Positions 12,701-26,200 of a DNA stretch of 64,000 bases are shown here, piece by piece. The notes below the pieces were generated by a model, which saw nothing but the letters and a program-made list of their open reading frames with translations, searched no databases and was not told where the DNA came from. The DNA comes from Trichoplusia ni (Eukaryota > Arthropoda > Insecta > Lepidoptera > Noctuidae): contig NC_039488.1 of NCBI RefSeq assembly GCF_003590095.1, positions 3,038,001 to 3,102,000 on the forward strand, in the 5' to 3' direction. The position numbers and the translations under genes were made by a program. Positions within the stretch are counted from its first letter, which is position 1, and every line of letters starts with the position of its first letter.

Positions 12701-13221
12701 CTACTTCCTACTACTACCTCCTTGTACTACTACGCGAGGATTGAACCCGCGACATATCGCGCTTAGTGGGTCTGGCTTGATGATAGCTGTCTAAATAAAT
12801 TAAAAAAAAACAAAGAAGCTCAGACATTTTCTTATTTTCGATAGTTGCGGTTATTTAATTTCAATTTGATTTATTTCATAACATAAATACAAGACAGTAT
12901 CTTCTACCCAAGTTTATATGAAACAAACCACTTCCTACACTTTGGTATTTCCATACAATCGCAGTAATTAATATTTTTCCGTGTACGATATATACATATA
13001 CCGGTACTTCACCGACATCATAGTAATTACCAACTTTATCCTGTTTGCAGCTATGCAAATCAAAAGGCGGTACGTGCAACGTGAGGATCGACGGATTCTA
13101 CATAGAAACTGCCATTTGCCTCGTCATCGGCTTCATATGGCTTCAATGGGGCAGGCCTACTATACAAAAGCTGCAGAGACTGCCGGCGTCCGCGTGGCAA
13201 ATCAGCCGGTACAACAGATAA
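6781..13221 (+). CDS. SLC33A1: Acetyl-CoA transporter SLC33A1 (AT-1)
   Basis: SLC33A1 moves acetyl-CoA from the cytosol into the ER lumen, feeding acetylation of ER proteins and gangliosides. Seven exons join in phase: 6781-6996, 7496-7785, 8287-8644, 8728-8847, 9170-9352, 12314-12535 and 13051-13221, giving 519 aa (human 549). Family landmarks are LYTLQGIPLGLAGAVPMLLQ in exon 1, VKLLWAPIVDA in exon 2, AATQDIAVDGWALTML at the end of exon 2, ASTCNTVGQTAGFFLGY in exon 3, and GGTYMTFLNTMSNLGTNWP in exon 6. The N-terminal 35 residues are charged and cytosolic, and the rest is a run of hydrophobic segments of MFS type. The start is the first ATG of the open frame; there is no in-frame ATG in the open stretch above it. 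Intron 5 (9353-12313, almost 3 kb) has collected several repeats. Confidence 0.95.
9478..9560 (+). repeat. Lepidopteran dispersed repeat fragment
   Basis: The segment begins CTAGCTGTTGCCCGCGACTT, a start shared by many dispersed repeats in moth genomes. It is a short degenerate copy in intron 5 of SLC33A1. The family is assigned from memory only. Confidence 0.45.
9826..9925 (+). repeat. Fragment related to the 49211-49493 element
   Basis: The run GTCTGTCTGTCACCTGGCTG (9853-9872), followed by a phrase on signs of TTTTCACACACGATG, parallels the inside of the element at 49211-49493 (GTCTGTCTGTCACCAGGC, then TTTTCACAGATGATG). It looks like an old end-truncated copy of that family. Confidence 0.5.
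10005..10256 (+). mobile_element. 222-bp inverted-repeat element with 15-bp target duplication
   Basis: A perfect 15-bp direct repeat (TTACATAGTGTTATA) occurs at 10005-10019 and 10242-10256. Between them lies a 222-bp insert. Inside the insert, 10051-10087 and 10206-10242 are perfect 37-bp inverted repeats (start ATTGAAATGAAACTACTTTT). The centre holds GTTCCCGACGTTTCGATACA and short inverted GCACGGGCAG / CTGCCCGTG motifs. It lies in SLC33A1 intron 5. A 15-bp duplication is long for a cut-and-paste MITE and fits retroposition better. Confidence 0.75.
11620..12055 (+). repeat. Non-LTR-like repeat with ACAGACAA run
   Basis: This stretch carries phrases seen in moth retroposon 3' regions, such as ATCCAGTACTTTCCGAGATC, and then an imperfect ACAGACAA tandem run (about 11980-12003). 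It lies in SLC33A1 intron 5. No ORF is preserved and the edges are approximate. Confidence 0.45.
12690..12775 (-). repeat. SINE-like fragment
   Basis: Read on the minus strand, GCGGGTTCAATCCTCGCG (12733-12750) is a B-box-like motif. The sequence around it resembles the fragment at 3560-3700. It lies in the last intron of SLC33A1. Boundaries are uncertain. Confidence 0.4.
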
Positions 13222-15943
13222 GACTGAATCTCTCATATTCCGCTCTATGTATATATTGTAAAGTTCAAGAAATACGTCTTGTTTTTCCTATAGTAAATCT
13301 AACATTAATACTACTTAGAAGAACGCTGATTCTGTTGAACATGAACCTGTCCCTTTTCACTATTGTTAACGTTGTATATTTAGTCTCTTCTGTAATACGA
13401 AGAGAACGGGTATAAATGAAACCTTATTTGTATTATTTTTTTACACTTTCAATGACTATGAAATGTGTGTGTATATTTTCAAGGCGTGTCCTGTTCGGCA
13501 TTTCTAAGTAGGTTGTTGTCAGTTGCCTTCCTTTTCTCACAGTATACGTAAGTAAAGGACGCGTTGCTTTATGTTCGTGAAAAACAGAATCGGCCACTAT
13601 AACTTACTATGCTGTCATTCCTCTTTAGACGTATGACTAATTCAATACCTTATTATTCAATAGCAACTAAACTAATTCTTAACTATATGCTCAACTTTTC
13701 TGACCTTTCAAATTGAAACTCAGCTGTTTGTACCGTGTGACTAGTATTAAATAAATACACACATGCAATTTGCACAATTTTAATAAGTGAGAGTATTGTT
13801 ATATTTGTATTTAACCCCTAAATTATAGAAGTCAATGGTTGGTCTTAGGCAGCAGTTTAGACATAATATTCTTATGAATTTACTTTTAATAGGTGCTTTA
13901 TGCACGTTTGTGAAATGTGAACCATGTTGTTTTTTAATCAAGTGATAAAAATTGCTTCAAGTGTTTTTATCGCTACATTTAGTATAATACCTTTGAACAT
14001 TAGTGAAGGTTTACCCTGACTGAAGCTTGTCAAATTGCCCCACATTATACTATGTATATTTTAATAAACTATATTTGCATGTATCGCATATTTTTACAAA
14101 ACGTGCAATACATTATTCCAAATAAATTAATAGTTTTTAATAAGTCGACAGTCGACGTATTTATGTAGCAATAAGACGATTAAATTAAGATTTTTAGTTC
14201 AATTGATTAATTAATGAAATTTTGTTATTGGTTTCTGTCACGTTGTCGATTATGTATTGTTTACGTCCATTGTTTAATGTTTAAGTATTATTGTATAGCG
14301 TACAACGTCTATTTTAAGGGTTATTGTATTCGTCAATAGTACAAATTATTATTATTTTCAATACTTTCTGTTCCTTTTGTTATGGAAGTTCTGTAGATAC
14401 GAAGTACAGGGATTACAATGATAACAGCAGTAGTGACGTACTTATTATTATATTTCTTTATGTACACATCAACATTTAAAATATACAATCTTTTAACAAC
14501 GATGTAATAGTTCGTTTTTTTTATAATTTTTTGCGCAAATTATCCTAACACTAATACGGGAAGGTGGAATTATTACGTAATTATATAATAGTACATTTGT
14601 GTAAAGCAATAACATGCAATAATCTAACGTTTAAACCTTAAATAAATAGTAAAAATTAACACTTTGGAAGTAACTATTTTTCTCTTTTAGTGAGACAACA
14701 GGATGTATTTTACTAGTAACAATTTGTGCATACATCAACAATATTACCATGAAGCATTTTCCTTGTGTAACAGTAAATGGTTTTAAAACATAACAATGAT
14801 TACCTCTGTCTTATTTCCTCATAGTTTCAATATAAATATAAATAAACCAATGTTTGTAATTCGCATTCAATGCTCCACACTTAGATTCCAGCCATTCAAA
14901 CAAGTAAAAAAGCTATGTTTTGGTGTTATTGCAAATCTCATTTTAATGAGTTTTTGCAGCATTTTTTGCTTTTAACATTAATTGACCCTGTTATACTTGA
15001 CATCAATATGGCACTATGAAATGAATTTTGTTTGACAATAAAATGCATTTAAATATTTGTTTTCTTTTTTTTAACATTGAGCCCTATAAAGCATGAAGAT
15101 ATAAAGACAGTTTATAATTACTTAAAAAAAAATATTTGTTACAAAATAATGAAGGAAGTCTCCATAGTTTTGAAAATTTTCAGAGCAAATTAACCTATAT
15201 TCTATTACCTTGTTCTATCACGATTACATTGGTATATTCATTCAGGAAGTACGTAAAAGATACGAGATTCTAATTGTAAGCTATTTGCCCTATTATGTAA
15301 GGGACCCTATTTATTAATTACAATGTTTTTTTAATAACTGCAGCTACATACTTGCAAGTAGGTATATATTTTGAAGCGTCAAATCGTATGGTTCCTATAT
15401 ATCTATTTTGTCTGGAGTAAATATTTCTTTTTTCTTGTGTCTAATTAGTAATTCAAAAATAAGTTCATATAATAAAAATCACTCGAAATCGTGCGTCTAA
15501 CCCTTTACAATGGAATATCATAGACTTTGGCTTATATACTGTATTACATAAAAGGTAAATATTTTCTAAATATACCCTCGCTATTTGCCAGTTAAGACCT
15601 ATATAAACACTTATGAAGCCCTATTTAAAAGCGTAATAACGATATAGTTTTGCAACCAAAAAGCTCAGTTCACACTGCCGTGGAAATATTCTTCTTAATT
15701 ACCTAGATAGAAAACGAGCGTTCATTATTTTCGTAAAAGATGTCTATAAAGTTCAATATACAAAACTTACGCCTCATTCCGCGTCAGTGTGAATTAAGCC
15801 CAACACTCAGATATCCGAATTCGCGCCATTATGATCACAGTGAAGAGCTCCACTTATACAAATACATTCTTCAAATGATTTTTAACAAGCTAAAATTATA
15901 GACAAAAATTAAAATTAAATTATAAATACATAGCGATTTAAAA
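13222..15943. other. Convergent 3'UTRs of SLC33A1 and amino acid transporter
   Basis: There are 2.7 kb of AT-rich DNA between two convergent stop codons. Several AATAAA motifs lie on the plus strand near 13749, 14061 and 14119, and reverse-strand matches lie further right. The 3' ends cannot be placed without transcript data. I see no coding exon. Confidence 0.45.
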
Positions 15944-18931
15944 TCACGGTTCGCGTCTTGAAAGTTCGTCGTCACTGATGATTGGTTTGCGGTCATCGCC
16001 CTTACTGCCACGGGCGAACCGACCCACGCGTCGAGCAATGGCGCTGGTCTTCTCGACGGCTCCCCACCCGCCGCTGTGACCTCCCCCACTGGCGGAACGA
16101 GATAGGAGGCCAGTGACACCCTCGCCTAACTTGCTGTGGTGGATACCGTACAGGAAGTATAGGAGTAAGCCTGCAAAATCGAAACAAGAACTTTGAACTG
16201 CTGGGTAATAGGCAGATAATACATCCTTTTCGGTTACTCTATTTCAAAATCATTTTTCAACTTGTCCAGAAGAAACTTAGTTCGTGGCCTTCGATAAAGG
16301 ACATACGTAATGCGTCAAGGCGTTACACCGAACGTTGTGTCCCAAAACTACTTCGAAGTTGGTATTAATAAGAGAATACTCACCGAAAGTCATCCAAATA
16401 GCGAATCGTGCCCAAGTAAGTGCATTAAGGTTGATCATAAGCTCCACATTTAGCAAGACGCTAGCGGCTGGGAGAAGTGGCACCCACGGTACTCGGAACG
16501 GAAGCCGCGTGGGACTTTGCTGGTGAGCCCAGATGATCACAAGACCTGAAGATATTTTCACGTAGGTATATAAATATTTGCACATATGTGAGGACGACAA
16601 AATAATCTAATCAATAATAGATAATGTTTTCATAAAACAATAAGGTGCTACAATGTGATAATAATTGTGCTGTACTTTCAAGGGATTTTCGTTTTGATCT
16701 ATGCGAGTTATAGTCATAGTAGAACATTGAAACATTACTTACAGGCAACAATGATGAAACTGAGGATAAAGTCCGGTAGCAAGGCCCATAGGCCTGCGGG
16801 TTCAGCTAAGAAATGATTGTGGGCGCACAGCGCAGCCGCCGCTGCTGTGAACGTGTATACACAGCTGGTAACGGCAGCCCCTGGAGCCCTGCCACCAGCC
16901 AGTGGCTCCAACCAGGCGTACTGAGCTCGCAAGCGGCCAACTGTTAAAGCCTCGAACATCTGAAACATAAATTACGGTATTATTACAAAAATTTAGGATT
17001 CTTGCAGGAGAAAAATAAGTTATAATCTGCTAAATCAAGTACCTCAGAAGAAGATGAACCACAATCAGTAGCCGGAGTGCCGGTCGCAGAGCTATCTTCG
17101 CGGTCTCCAGGAGATTCCAGCTGAGGAACACCGAAACTATTCTTTTCATCCATGGGGGGCACCGGCCTATACCTCAGAATAATAACTGCAGCACTAACAA
17201 TAGTGTATGCCAACAGAGTTCCTATGGACATGAACTCAACAAGCTTTTCCAGATCAAACAGAAGTGCGATCAAAGCTGATGAGAATCCAGATATGATAAG
17301 ATTGATAATTGGAATTTGGGATTTGTTGCTGATATCGCTCAAAAAACCAAAGAGAAGACCGTCAGCAGACATTGCATACAAACATCGTGGTAACGAAAAT
17401 AATGAGCCCAACAGTGTAGTGGTCATCCCACACACCGCGCCGACAGCCACAGCGTACTTAGCCCAGTCTGCATGAACGGCTCCAAGAGCCGCTGGCAAAG
17501 CAGCATCAGGATTGATACTCTGGTAAGGGACCATCAAAGTCAAAGCTAGAGCAACCAGAATATATCCAAACGCAACAAGTGCCATAGAAAGAATTGTGGC
17601 GATAGGAATCGAGCGCGACGGATCTTTGGCTTCCTCACTCGATGCTGATATACTATCGAAACCCACGAAAGCGTAGAAGCATGTAGCGGCGCCCGCTAAG
17701 ACCCCACTAACGCCATACGGCATAAAACCGCCATTCTTCGCAGACCAGTTACCCAGGTCAGCGTAATAGAATCCAAGAAATATGACAAGAGATATAACCA
17801 AAAGATTTAAAATTGTAAGGCCATTATTTATATAGGCGGAAGTTTTAACCCCCACAGCGAGGATTAGCGATGCTACAATGCATATTAAAAATGCTAAGAC
17901 GTCTGGATATCTACTCAATAGAGTTTCGTGCATCTCCCCGGTTATGGAAATAGTAGCGTTGCTTATTGCGCCATCCAACATTGCGTCTAGGTACCCCGAC
18001 CAAGCTCTCGCCACTGATGCCGCACCTGAAATTGTAAATACCCTTAATTACCTATTTGTGTAAAAAATTTATATGAAAACTTTTGAAGTTGATGCCTAGA
18101 CCTAAACCTTACCTATCATATATTCTAATACGATATTCCAACCGATTATAAAGGCCCAGAATTCACCGATGCTGACATAAGTGTATGCGTACGCGCTGCC
18201 AGCTCTTGGAATCCTAGTGCCGAATTCAGCATAGCATAGCGCAGCTAGGGTAGAAGTTATTCCAGCAAGTAGAAAACTGAGAGCTGTTGCTGGACCCGCC
18301 AGGTGGCGAGCCACGGTTCCAGTCAGTACGTAAATACCAGCTCCTACCATATGACCAACGCCTGAAACAAACAGAGGGATTATGGTCATTCGAATTCGTA
18401 GAAATCGACGACAGCCACTAATGGCCACCATCTAATATTTCAACCTCACATTTTGTACGGAATTGCCACCAGGCACAGCGACTGTTGCGTGTACGGAGTG
18501 ATCCTACAAAATATACAGATTAGTAAGGCTTATATTATAGAATCCTCAAACCGAGTTTGGAGTCACTTCAGTCACTAGTACAAATAAAATACAATAGTGG
18601 ATTCGGTAGCAAATAAGCTAAATAAATTAGGCTGTTGTACATTTTGCAAAAACAGTAAGGCCCCTATAGCTCTGATGGCGTTCCTTAAACGATAAGGCCG
18701 CTTTATAAACAGCCTATAAATCCTTAGGGGTCATCATAAACAGAATAATTTCAACACAATATAAATATTGGATTTAAAGTTTAACTTACCGAGTAGTGTA
18801 ATGTCTAGTGTGGTGAGACACCGGTTCAGTGGAGTGTCCAAGGAGTCCCCGTATATGGGCTTACGACGATTCATTTTGTGGCAGAATCCTGATAGGACAT
18901 GCCCCAGGATCTTATGCCTGGCCCCCGGCAT
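15944..18931 (-). CDS. Cationic amino acid transporter (SLC7 CAT / slimfast type)
   Basis: CAT proteins import arginine, lysine and ornithine across the plasma membrane and feed TOR signalling in insects. Six minus-strand exons join in phase: 18931-18790, 18361-18113, 18025-17043, 16959-16743, 16545-16384 and 16170-15944, giving 659 aa, normal for the family. Landmarks are LGVGHMVGAGIYVLTGTVA across the exon 1/2 junction, ALCYAEFGTRIPRAGSAYAY, ATCFYAFVGFDSISASSEEA in exon 3, and VPWVPLLPAASVLLNVELMI in exon 5, the last belonging to the CAT C-terminal domain. About 14 membrane segments are expected, with a hydrophilic Ser-rich insert before the C-terminal block. The tail is basic and glycine-rich, ending SDDELSRREP. 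Start ATG 18931 is the first of the frame; a non-coding 5' exon further right is possible. Which CAT paralogue this is cannot be told. Confidence 0.92.
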
Positions 18932-21900
18932 GATGGCTAAAACAATAGAATCTAAAACTAGTTTACAATGTTAAGTTTTAAACGTTGAACACTACTCGGA
19001 ATTGATCTAGTTACAAAAATAAAACCTACCTACTGAACTATATTAAGAACTCTGTAAGTTTCAGAGAAAGGACACTAAAAAGCACTGTTTTCCTGCTACT
19101 AAATACTGCGACGCCTCATAGGGACATTTTAATAAATAATTTAATCCTCACATGTTATAATCAAGGGCAATACTAGAAAAATATCTACCTGGTGGTGTTA
19201 TAACCAGCTGACGGTGTTCGCTTAACTTGGTAAAACTGTAACACCGAATAAAGTCTGCGCGCGCAACTAATCGATTTCTTGATAGCTAAGTACATATTTA
19301 CGTAGTTTTGTATGTCTAGAAGATTCAAAAAGAGGCACTTTTTAGTTATAGTATATTTTATTAATAAATAGCCTATGTTTTTTTTTACATATGACTTATT
19401 ATTAAGGTCCTGCCTTTATAATAAGTTCGAGTTACTGCCAATTTGTTACCTAACGGAAGTGGTCTAGATATAGACATTTCTGCCTGTTTCCGGTTTGCTT
19501 TTAGGGTACAGCAGAGCTAAGAATAAACCACTCGAGAACTTTGTTCTTGTTTAGGTTTGAAATACTCGAACTGGACTAAGAACCAGTTAGTACTTACTAC
19601 TCCAGGTAAAATTCACTAGAAAATGTGGCAAGTATGTAACTACAACACCCATACAGAAAATTCAGTCCAAAATCATGGGACACTGTCTTGTAAATAAATA
19701 GTAAGTAAGAATGTATAGGTACAAATATATAGGTCAATTATTGCACTTGAATAGGTTTAGCACCACTGAAACTTTTTTTTTTAATATAAAGAGGGCGCTA
19801 CGAACTCGCACTTGGCCCTTTTTCCTGTGAACGGTGGTGGAATCAGGATATTGCAATTAGGTAACCTAGTTGAGTTTCTCTCGTCTATTTTATATTAGCA
19901 AAAAATATTAAATTAAAAAGAAATCGTCGGATGGTTTATTACAGTACAAGATGGATTGCACGTTTTACAACACACAAGTGCAAAGTGCAAGTTTACAACA
20001 CACAATAAAAGGCACACAATATAAGAAAGGTAAAGCACCTACTTAGGTGAGATAATCCAGTAGAAAAACAGAATAGATTTGAATTAGACTTTAAAGAAAC
20101 CGGATACAGTGCAGCAGATTTATAAATAAATGAATCCTTAATAGCAGTAGATGCTACAGGGTCAAACATTTTTGCAAAGTTTGTAATACACTTAATAAGA
20201 CTTCATCAAAAACTCTATTTACTTACACATAAGTACGTAAGAAGAGTATTATTTTACAAGCGTATATATAAGTTCCGCAAAATACCTAAACGGGATGATA
20301 GTAAGTACTTCATACGATAATACCACAATACAAGCCTTTGTATTTCAAGAGACAGTCGGCTGTCTTCAGTAAAACGCGGAATAGGAAATGAGCCTGTCGC
20401 ATTGACAGCGGTTCCTACATCGTAATATGGTAGTAGGCACGCGTACTTGACACTGGGTCTATCGTTATGGTAATGTAATTAATACGTAGACGTACGCAGG
20501 CCTATTTGAACACTCCTTATACTAAGAATACCGGAGCGGTTAAAATCATGAAATTATGACGTAAGAGGAGACATTCATAGTTAAATTTAAATTACGGTTG
20601 TTTTGATGTAGCTCCTGTTCATGCCTTCTTATAGCGCGAATGAGTATCGGGTTCCCATCGGCCCCGGTAGGGATAACTGAATTATTTCGATGCCTTTAGC
20701 TGGTGTCCGAGTACCTCGCCGCTTTCCCAAGGGTAGAGAAATTTCACGACGTTAAATATTTTAATATTATTAGTAAGTAGATTCATTCAACTACTACTAG
20801 TCTGTCTTATCCAATTTAAACAACAACGGTCAGTTTAAACATGAACTTTTAATTTGCTCTGCCAACAACATTGTCCATTAACGCTGCAGATCCCAATCAG
20901 CAAATTGGCAATACTTTCCCAATCAAACAGCGCTATTAAAACACGAATAGTGTTATATAGCAATAAAACAGCTTGTTATCGTATAGACTGAGAACAATTT
21001 GATCGCAGAACTGGGTCAACCGCAGATCGTAAACGAGCTGACCAGCGGCCCAGTGATTTTTAACATGGCTAGATAGAACATCCAACCTTCGTTACGTCAC
21101 TATTCACCACTTAGTTTTTGATATAGCCTCTGTAACAACGTGCTAGTACAGTTTAGGTGAGTTCAAGAGATTTAGGTCTATAGTCCATTGGTGCAGTTGT
21201 CTTTTTTATTTTGCAATGGATAGTTTTATTATTTGATTTGGTAATCTTTATTCTTGTTTTTGTCACATTCGATTTTTAAACTGAGTTAGACACACTTAAA
21301 TTGTTTGCTTTTTTAAGTACGGACCCTAAACCAACGTAGTATGTGTATTTAGATACTTACCTACATATCTATTTATTGGGTTGCATTTTAACCTAATGAG
21401 GTGGAAACCTATCGGTATGAAATTAACTAAAACACTTAGGATTTTTAGAAATCGGAAGACTACATAAAGAACTTAGGTTTTCCTAGGTAGACTGTCGTGT
21501 ATTTGCTTCGTTGGATGCCTAATAAAGCAACTTATCTCTAGCAGTGCTTAAATAAATAAAGAACGTTAAACGCGAACCATATCGTATGAATTAAGTATCA
21601 GGGGAGTGGCAAACAATTGACAGTCGTTATTGAAACAGTAATTAAGCATTGCATACCTTGGTTTAATTAAATTATATCACTAATTAGGTAGATCATCAAT
21701 TTAATGTGGTCATTAAGTATTTTTCGAAAGTGCGATTTCGTAAACGGAAACCACGTTTTTTTTTATTATTAATGTTCATAATTAATTAACTACCCATTCT
21801 ATGTCCATGAATCCTATTAATTCTAGAATTTTAAAATAACGAGAAATAAGTAGATATGCACCCAGACTAAAATCCTTTAGATTAGATATCCTTTTTGGAC

Positions 21901-23200
21901 CGTTGCGCATTGTGTAGCACTAAATTAATATTTACTTTTAAAACTTGCTTGGAGCTTTTTTATTTTTTTATCTCTGAATATATACCTACGTACCTACCTA
22001 CAAGTTTGGTAAGAAGTTACCTGGCCGGTGTAGACCATCTAAGACAGCATATTTACCTACATAAGTGTGTGCATCTGGCACACCCAGGAAGTCAATTAAT
22101 ATCACCAACAACTTAGTACACACCCCACATGTATAGACTTTACCTCATAAACATAGGTGATGTAATGATGACTATTAAATTTATAGGTGCTTACCTATAT
22201 ATGAAGCAAGTATAAGCATTACGCATATTGAATAACAGCCTACTCCGAGCCTATAATTTGTGTATGACAAAAGATTCATAACAATCTAAACAATGAGAGA
22301 TAAAAGTTTACACTGTCTGATTCCGCGCCTATAGGGAAATGAATTGGTCCGGTGACGTCGTCAGTGAGATCAATAAACGTTCCGACATTCCTGGTAATGA
22401 GTGAACAAGGCGTATCTTCTCGATTTCGTCCCTTGTGCCCCACCTGATACACCCACGGTTAGTCCGCACCTAGCTATTTTTAACCCCAGCTACAACCAGA
22501 ATGTTTGAAGACATTGGCTGCGCAGGTGCCTAATTATGAAGTAGGAAATGAATGTATTGATATTTCTCGTAAAAGAGAAATTAATTTTATCAGTATGTTT
22601 GGTAAAAATTATAAATACTTAAATCGTGTCTTGTGTCGTGTAAGTCAGTTTGTGAAATATTTTTATGGAGTACCTAATTTGGAAAGGGATTTGAACTTTT
22701 CTAATCGCCTATGGCCGTGTAGTGCCTATGTAGATGGGTATTATTTTCCAGTAACTAATGGAAATGCTATCGCAAGCCCTATTTCCCTTGTTGTTTTGTG
22801 GCCAGAAGCGTGCTTTTATCCATTTCAAGCACTTTCTTACTGTATTTAGGTGTACACGAATAAGTATTTGCGTAAATGAAAGACATTGTTTAATTTATAA
22901 TTGAATGTTGCTTTCGGTACTTTTGTTCACAATCTAAGACTTTGTAAGTACAAGTTTCCCTATTACAGCGTCTAAAGCGGGGACAAACAGCTCGAGGCCA
23001 GAGAGCCAAGTTTGCTGAGTGGGAGTGTCTTCTGAGGCGTCAATACATGGTACCGACGTAGGTACCTAAGTACATTTCTCCTCTTTTAATTTATGAAAGT
23101 ATATGTCAGCACTTATCTTCAGCAAGCAACGCTCGAAATAGCATTCTCATTTCTTAATGCTTCCAACGACATCAAAGCAAATCAAATCAGAAGTAAGTAA
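18932..23200. other. Intergenic / 5' flank of amino acid transporter
   Basis: No convincing exon was found. The stretch near 20590-20750 is richer in GC and contains a 37-codon reverse-strand open stretch without an ATG. An open frame at 22505-22849 begins with TTG and resembles nothing I know. Both are left uncalled. The region probably contains the upstream promoter and any 5' non-coding exon of the transporter. Confidence 0.4.
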
Positions 23201-26200
23201 GCAAAACTAAAAAAGGGAAATAATATTAACTACATTAAATTAAATAATATTGTTTTATTGGAAGAATCATAGAATGCATTTACAAAACCTTAATGTTCAA
23301 ACCTTTATTTGTGGGTACCTTTACAAGTAACATTTGACAAACAATGTCACATAACTTTAACAAGAGTGACATAATATCGTATTACAATTTCACAGAATGC
23401 ACGTCTTAGATATCATATTTATAAAATGTAAACAAGTTAAAATTTTGACGTTTTAATGGTCCCAATGTTAAACATATTTGGAGATTTACCACAAAAATAG
23501 TTTCCAAGTAATACAAACTACTTAACTACGTAGTGACTAGATTTTCTTTTTTTTATCATAACATTACATAATAATATTCTTCATATAAGAAATATAAAAT
23601 TGAATTATAAAAAAATAGTTAATAGCCCTCGCAGAAAGGAACTTACAAAATGTAGGTAAATAGTGTTCAGACCAAACATGTATTGATAAGAAAAGTATCT
23701 GTACAAATTCGAAAATTACATAAGTAAAAATTAATTACATGTATATATTTAATAAAATCCTATGTCTAACGAATAATAATTTCAGCAGTTTTTGCCGAGC
23801 AATTTATAAAAAAGAACTACACTAGGTACCCATTATAACGTTAATTAATTGAGTTATTATGCACACTCAAAACGATCGTACATTATGACTCAGTATTCGA
23901 GCAGGATATTTATTTCAGGTGTACCCAGTTGTTCGTGACTTCGAATATATGAAGGTAGATCATCAGTAGCAACAAATCTCAAGGTCGCAAAATAAAATGG
24001 ACTTACAAAATATATAAAAATAAAATTTATTGAAATATTTTTGTGTAATAGATACATGACAATTTCAATGAAAAATAATCGTCGTAAAGTAAAATGTTTT
24101 TTTATAAAATTTACACATTCATTCTCTTTAGACTTTTTTATTATGATAGGAAACTGGCAGTATACTCTGTATTATTTTAAGTGTAAATAAATATTAAAAT
24201 AAATTATACACATGAAATTGGCTCGGTTCATAGAAATTACACATCTTGAGGACCAATGGGTCCTTATTATATATACATATCATCGCATATCATGGGTTTT
24301 ACACGTCATAGAGCGACATCGTACAAAAACGTAACTGGATCTTTACTCCAAGTTTATTTATTACAATAAATGTTTAAATAATGCATTAATATAGAATTTA
24401 AAATTAAAATATTACTTAATAACATTATCAATTAATTGTAATATAATCCAACAAAAATATGACACAGGTGTACTAATTTTAGAATTACGTGCAACGTACA
24501 TTATAAGGAACACTGACTATACAATGTATCTATCTATCTATTTATTATGTAATAGGTACACATTTATTCAACAAATGCATTCTCAGTGTACATGTGCAAC
24601 TTATTAGCTAAACTAACATCTTTTTCGTATAATAAATTTACTAATATGAAATGTTCGAATGTACTATTAATTGTACCAAGTACTACAAATCACTAATATT
24701 CGGTTTGTCGTTTTACTACGGATGAATGCCATTGATTCAAATGCGTTATCTATTTCTATTTCTCTCTAGTAGTCGTACACATAATTATATGCATTATTAT
24801 AATATTAGTTTTATTAGCTAATAGTAGAGAGCTATCATATTAAGGATTATGTGTATTTTTAGTTTTCATTTAGATATACAAAATATTATTCACAGGTACT
24901 GAATTTTAATTGAACAAAGATATACTACTGAAATATTACAAAAAATACCCAAGAAAACAACTACTGCTCTAAACAGATACTTCAGACGAATTGCCGTAGG
25001 CAATCTACAAATTAAGTTATAACATCAATGAGAAGTAACAAAATGTTGGTTAATTCCAAATGAACAAATATTGATTTAGTTATTAGAGGTCTATAACTTA
25101 CGTACTTAAAAATGAAATGCTTTATAATGAGAGAAATGCTTGTGTTAGTCAGTCACACGTAAATGTTTGTTAAAGCAATCATAATAACATTGTTCGTGAA
25201 TATTATTAAAAATAATAGAAAAATATAAAACTGTCTGAAATACAAAAATATGAAACTATTGGAAGTTTAAAAGCAACACTTTTGAGATTGCAATTTAAGC
25301 GGGGACGTCATTGTTGAGAATAGAAGTACAAAAAGCAGATAGGAAAATAGAAATATCGTCCAATCAGTAAAACTCCTTTACGTCTTCCTTTTCCATTACG
25401 TCAGCCGCTTTTTTTTTTGGACGGAGGGAAAAAAATGTTTCGAAATAGAAGTCACGTTCGAAAAGCTCAAACCGGGACTGGAATAGGAATGAATTCCCAT
25501 CCGTTTACCCAACTCTTTAGGCGGCATTCAGTTTCTCACGGGATTTGTGTAACTCCTGACAGCTCTTATTATAACAATATTATACACAATGCCCGTTAAT
25601 TTGGGTTTATAGATTACGTATGACACATGGAACAGAATATTTTCCGTAATTAAAAAACTTTGTCGGTTATCCAGTGGTAAAAATGATAGATTTCGAGAAA
25701 CCAAACGCTTTGATTATCAGAGCACACATTCACACACTATCTCCATACTTTACATCACAACATTGCGGTTAAGAATATTAACGAATTTAAACGAACTTTA
25801 TATATCTGTAGGCAAGTATAAGTGTAGGAATATAAAAAATATTGAATTCTTAAAGCTGTAAAAGTATATAAAGTCATAAAAAGTTTGGCCAGCGCGAGTA
25901 AGAACCGCATTTACGTACTTTCGTTTTGAGTTACGTTTTAATGCAAAAAATCGAGCGAAGTATTGCGTATTAGCAAAGACGATTATATGTGAAATACCAA
26001 GATATGTATCATTATTGAGCAGCTATCCAGTTAGCGGACTTCTTACAGATTAGAGGTCAGTGCACCAGAGGACCCGATGTTTTGTGAGCCATGAGCAGGC
26101 GACAATTCACGGACAATACAACCAACTAAGCTGCCTTACGAATATAAAAAGGTTTACATAATATCCGTAAGAGTAAAACAATAATATTAAAATAAATAGA

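Noticed and set aside
22505..22849. 114-codon open frame on the plus strand
   Set aside because: It begins with TTG, has no recognisable motif, and sits in intergenic DNA. Kept out as a likely chance frame.
25417..25599. Frame near 25417 and a 13-codon reverse-strand stretch after an acceptor-like site (LHKSREKLNAA) as a terminal exon of the LRR gene
   Set aside because: The reverse stretch is not in the phase needed from the candidate donor at 27087, and it has no PDZ similarity.
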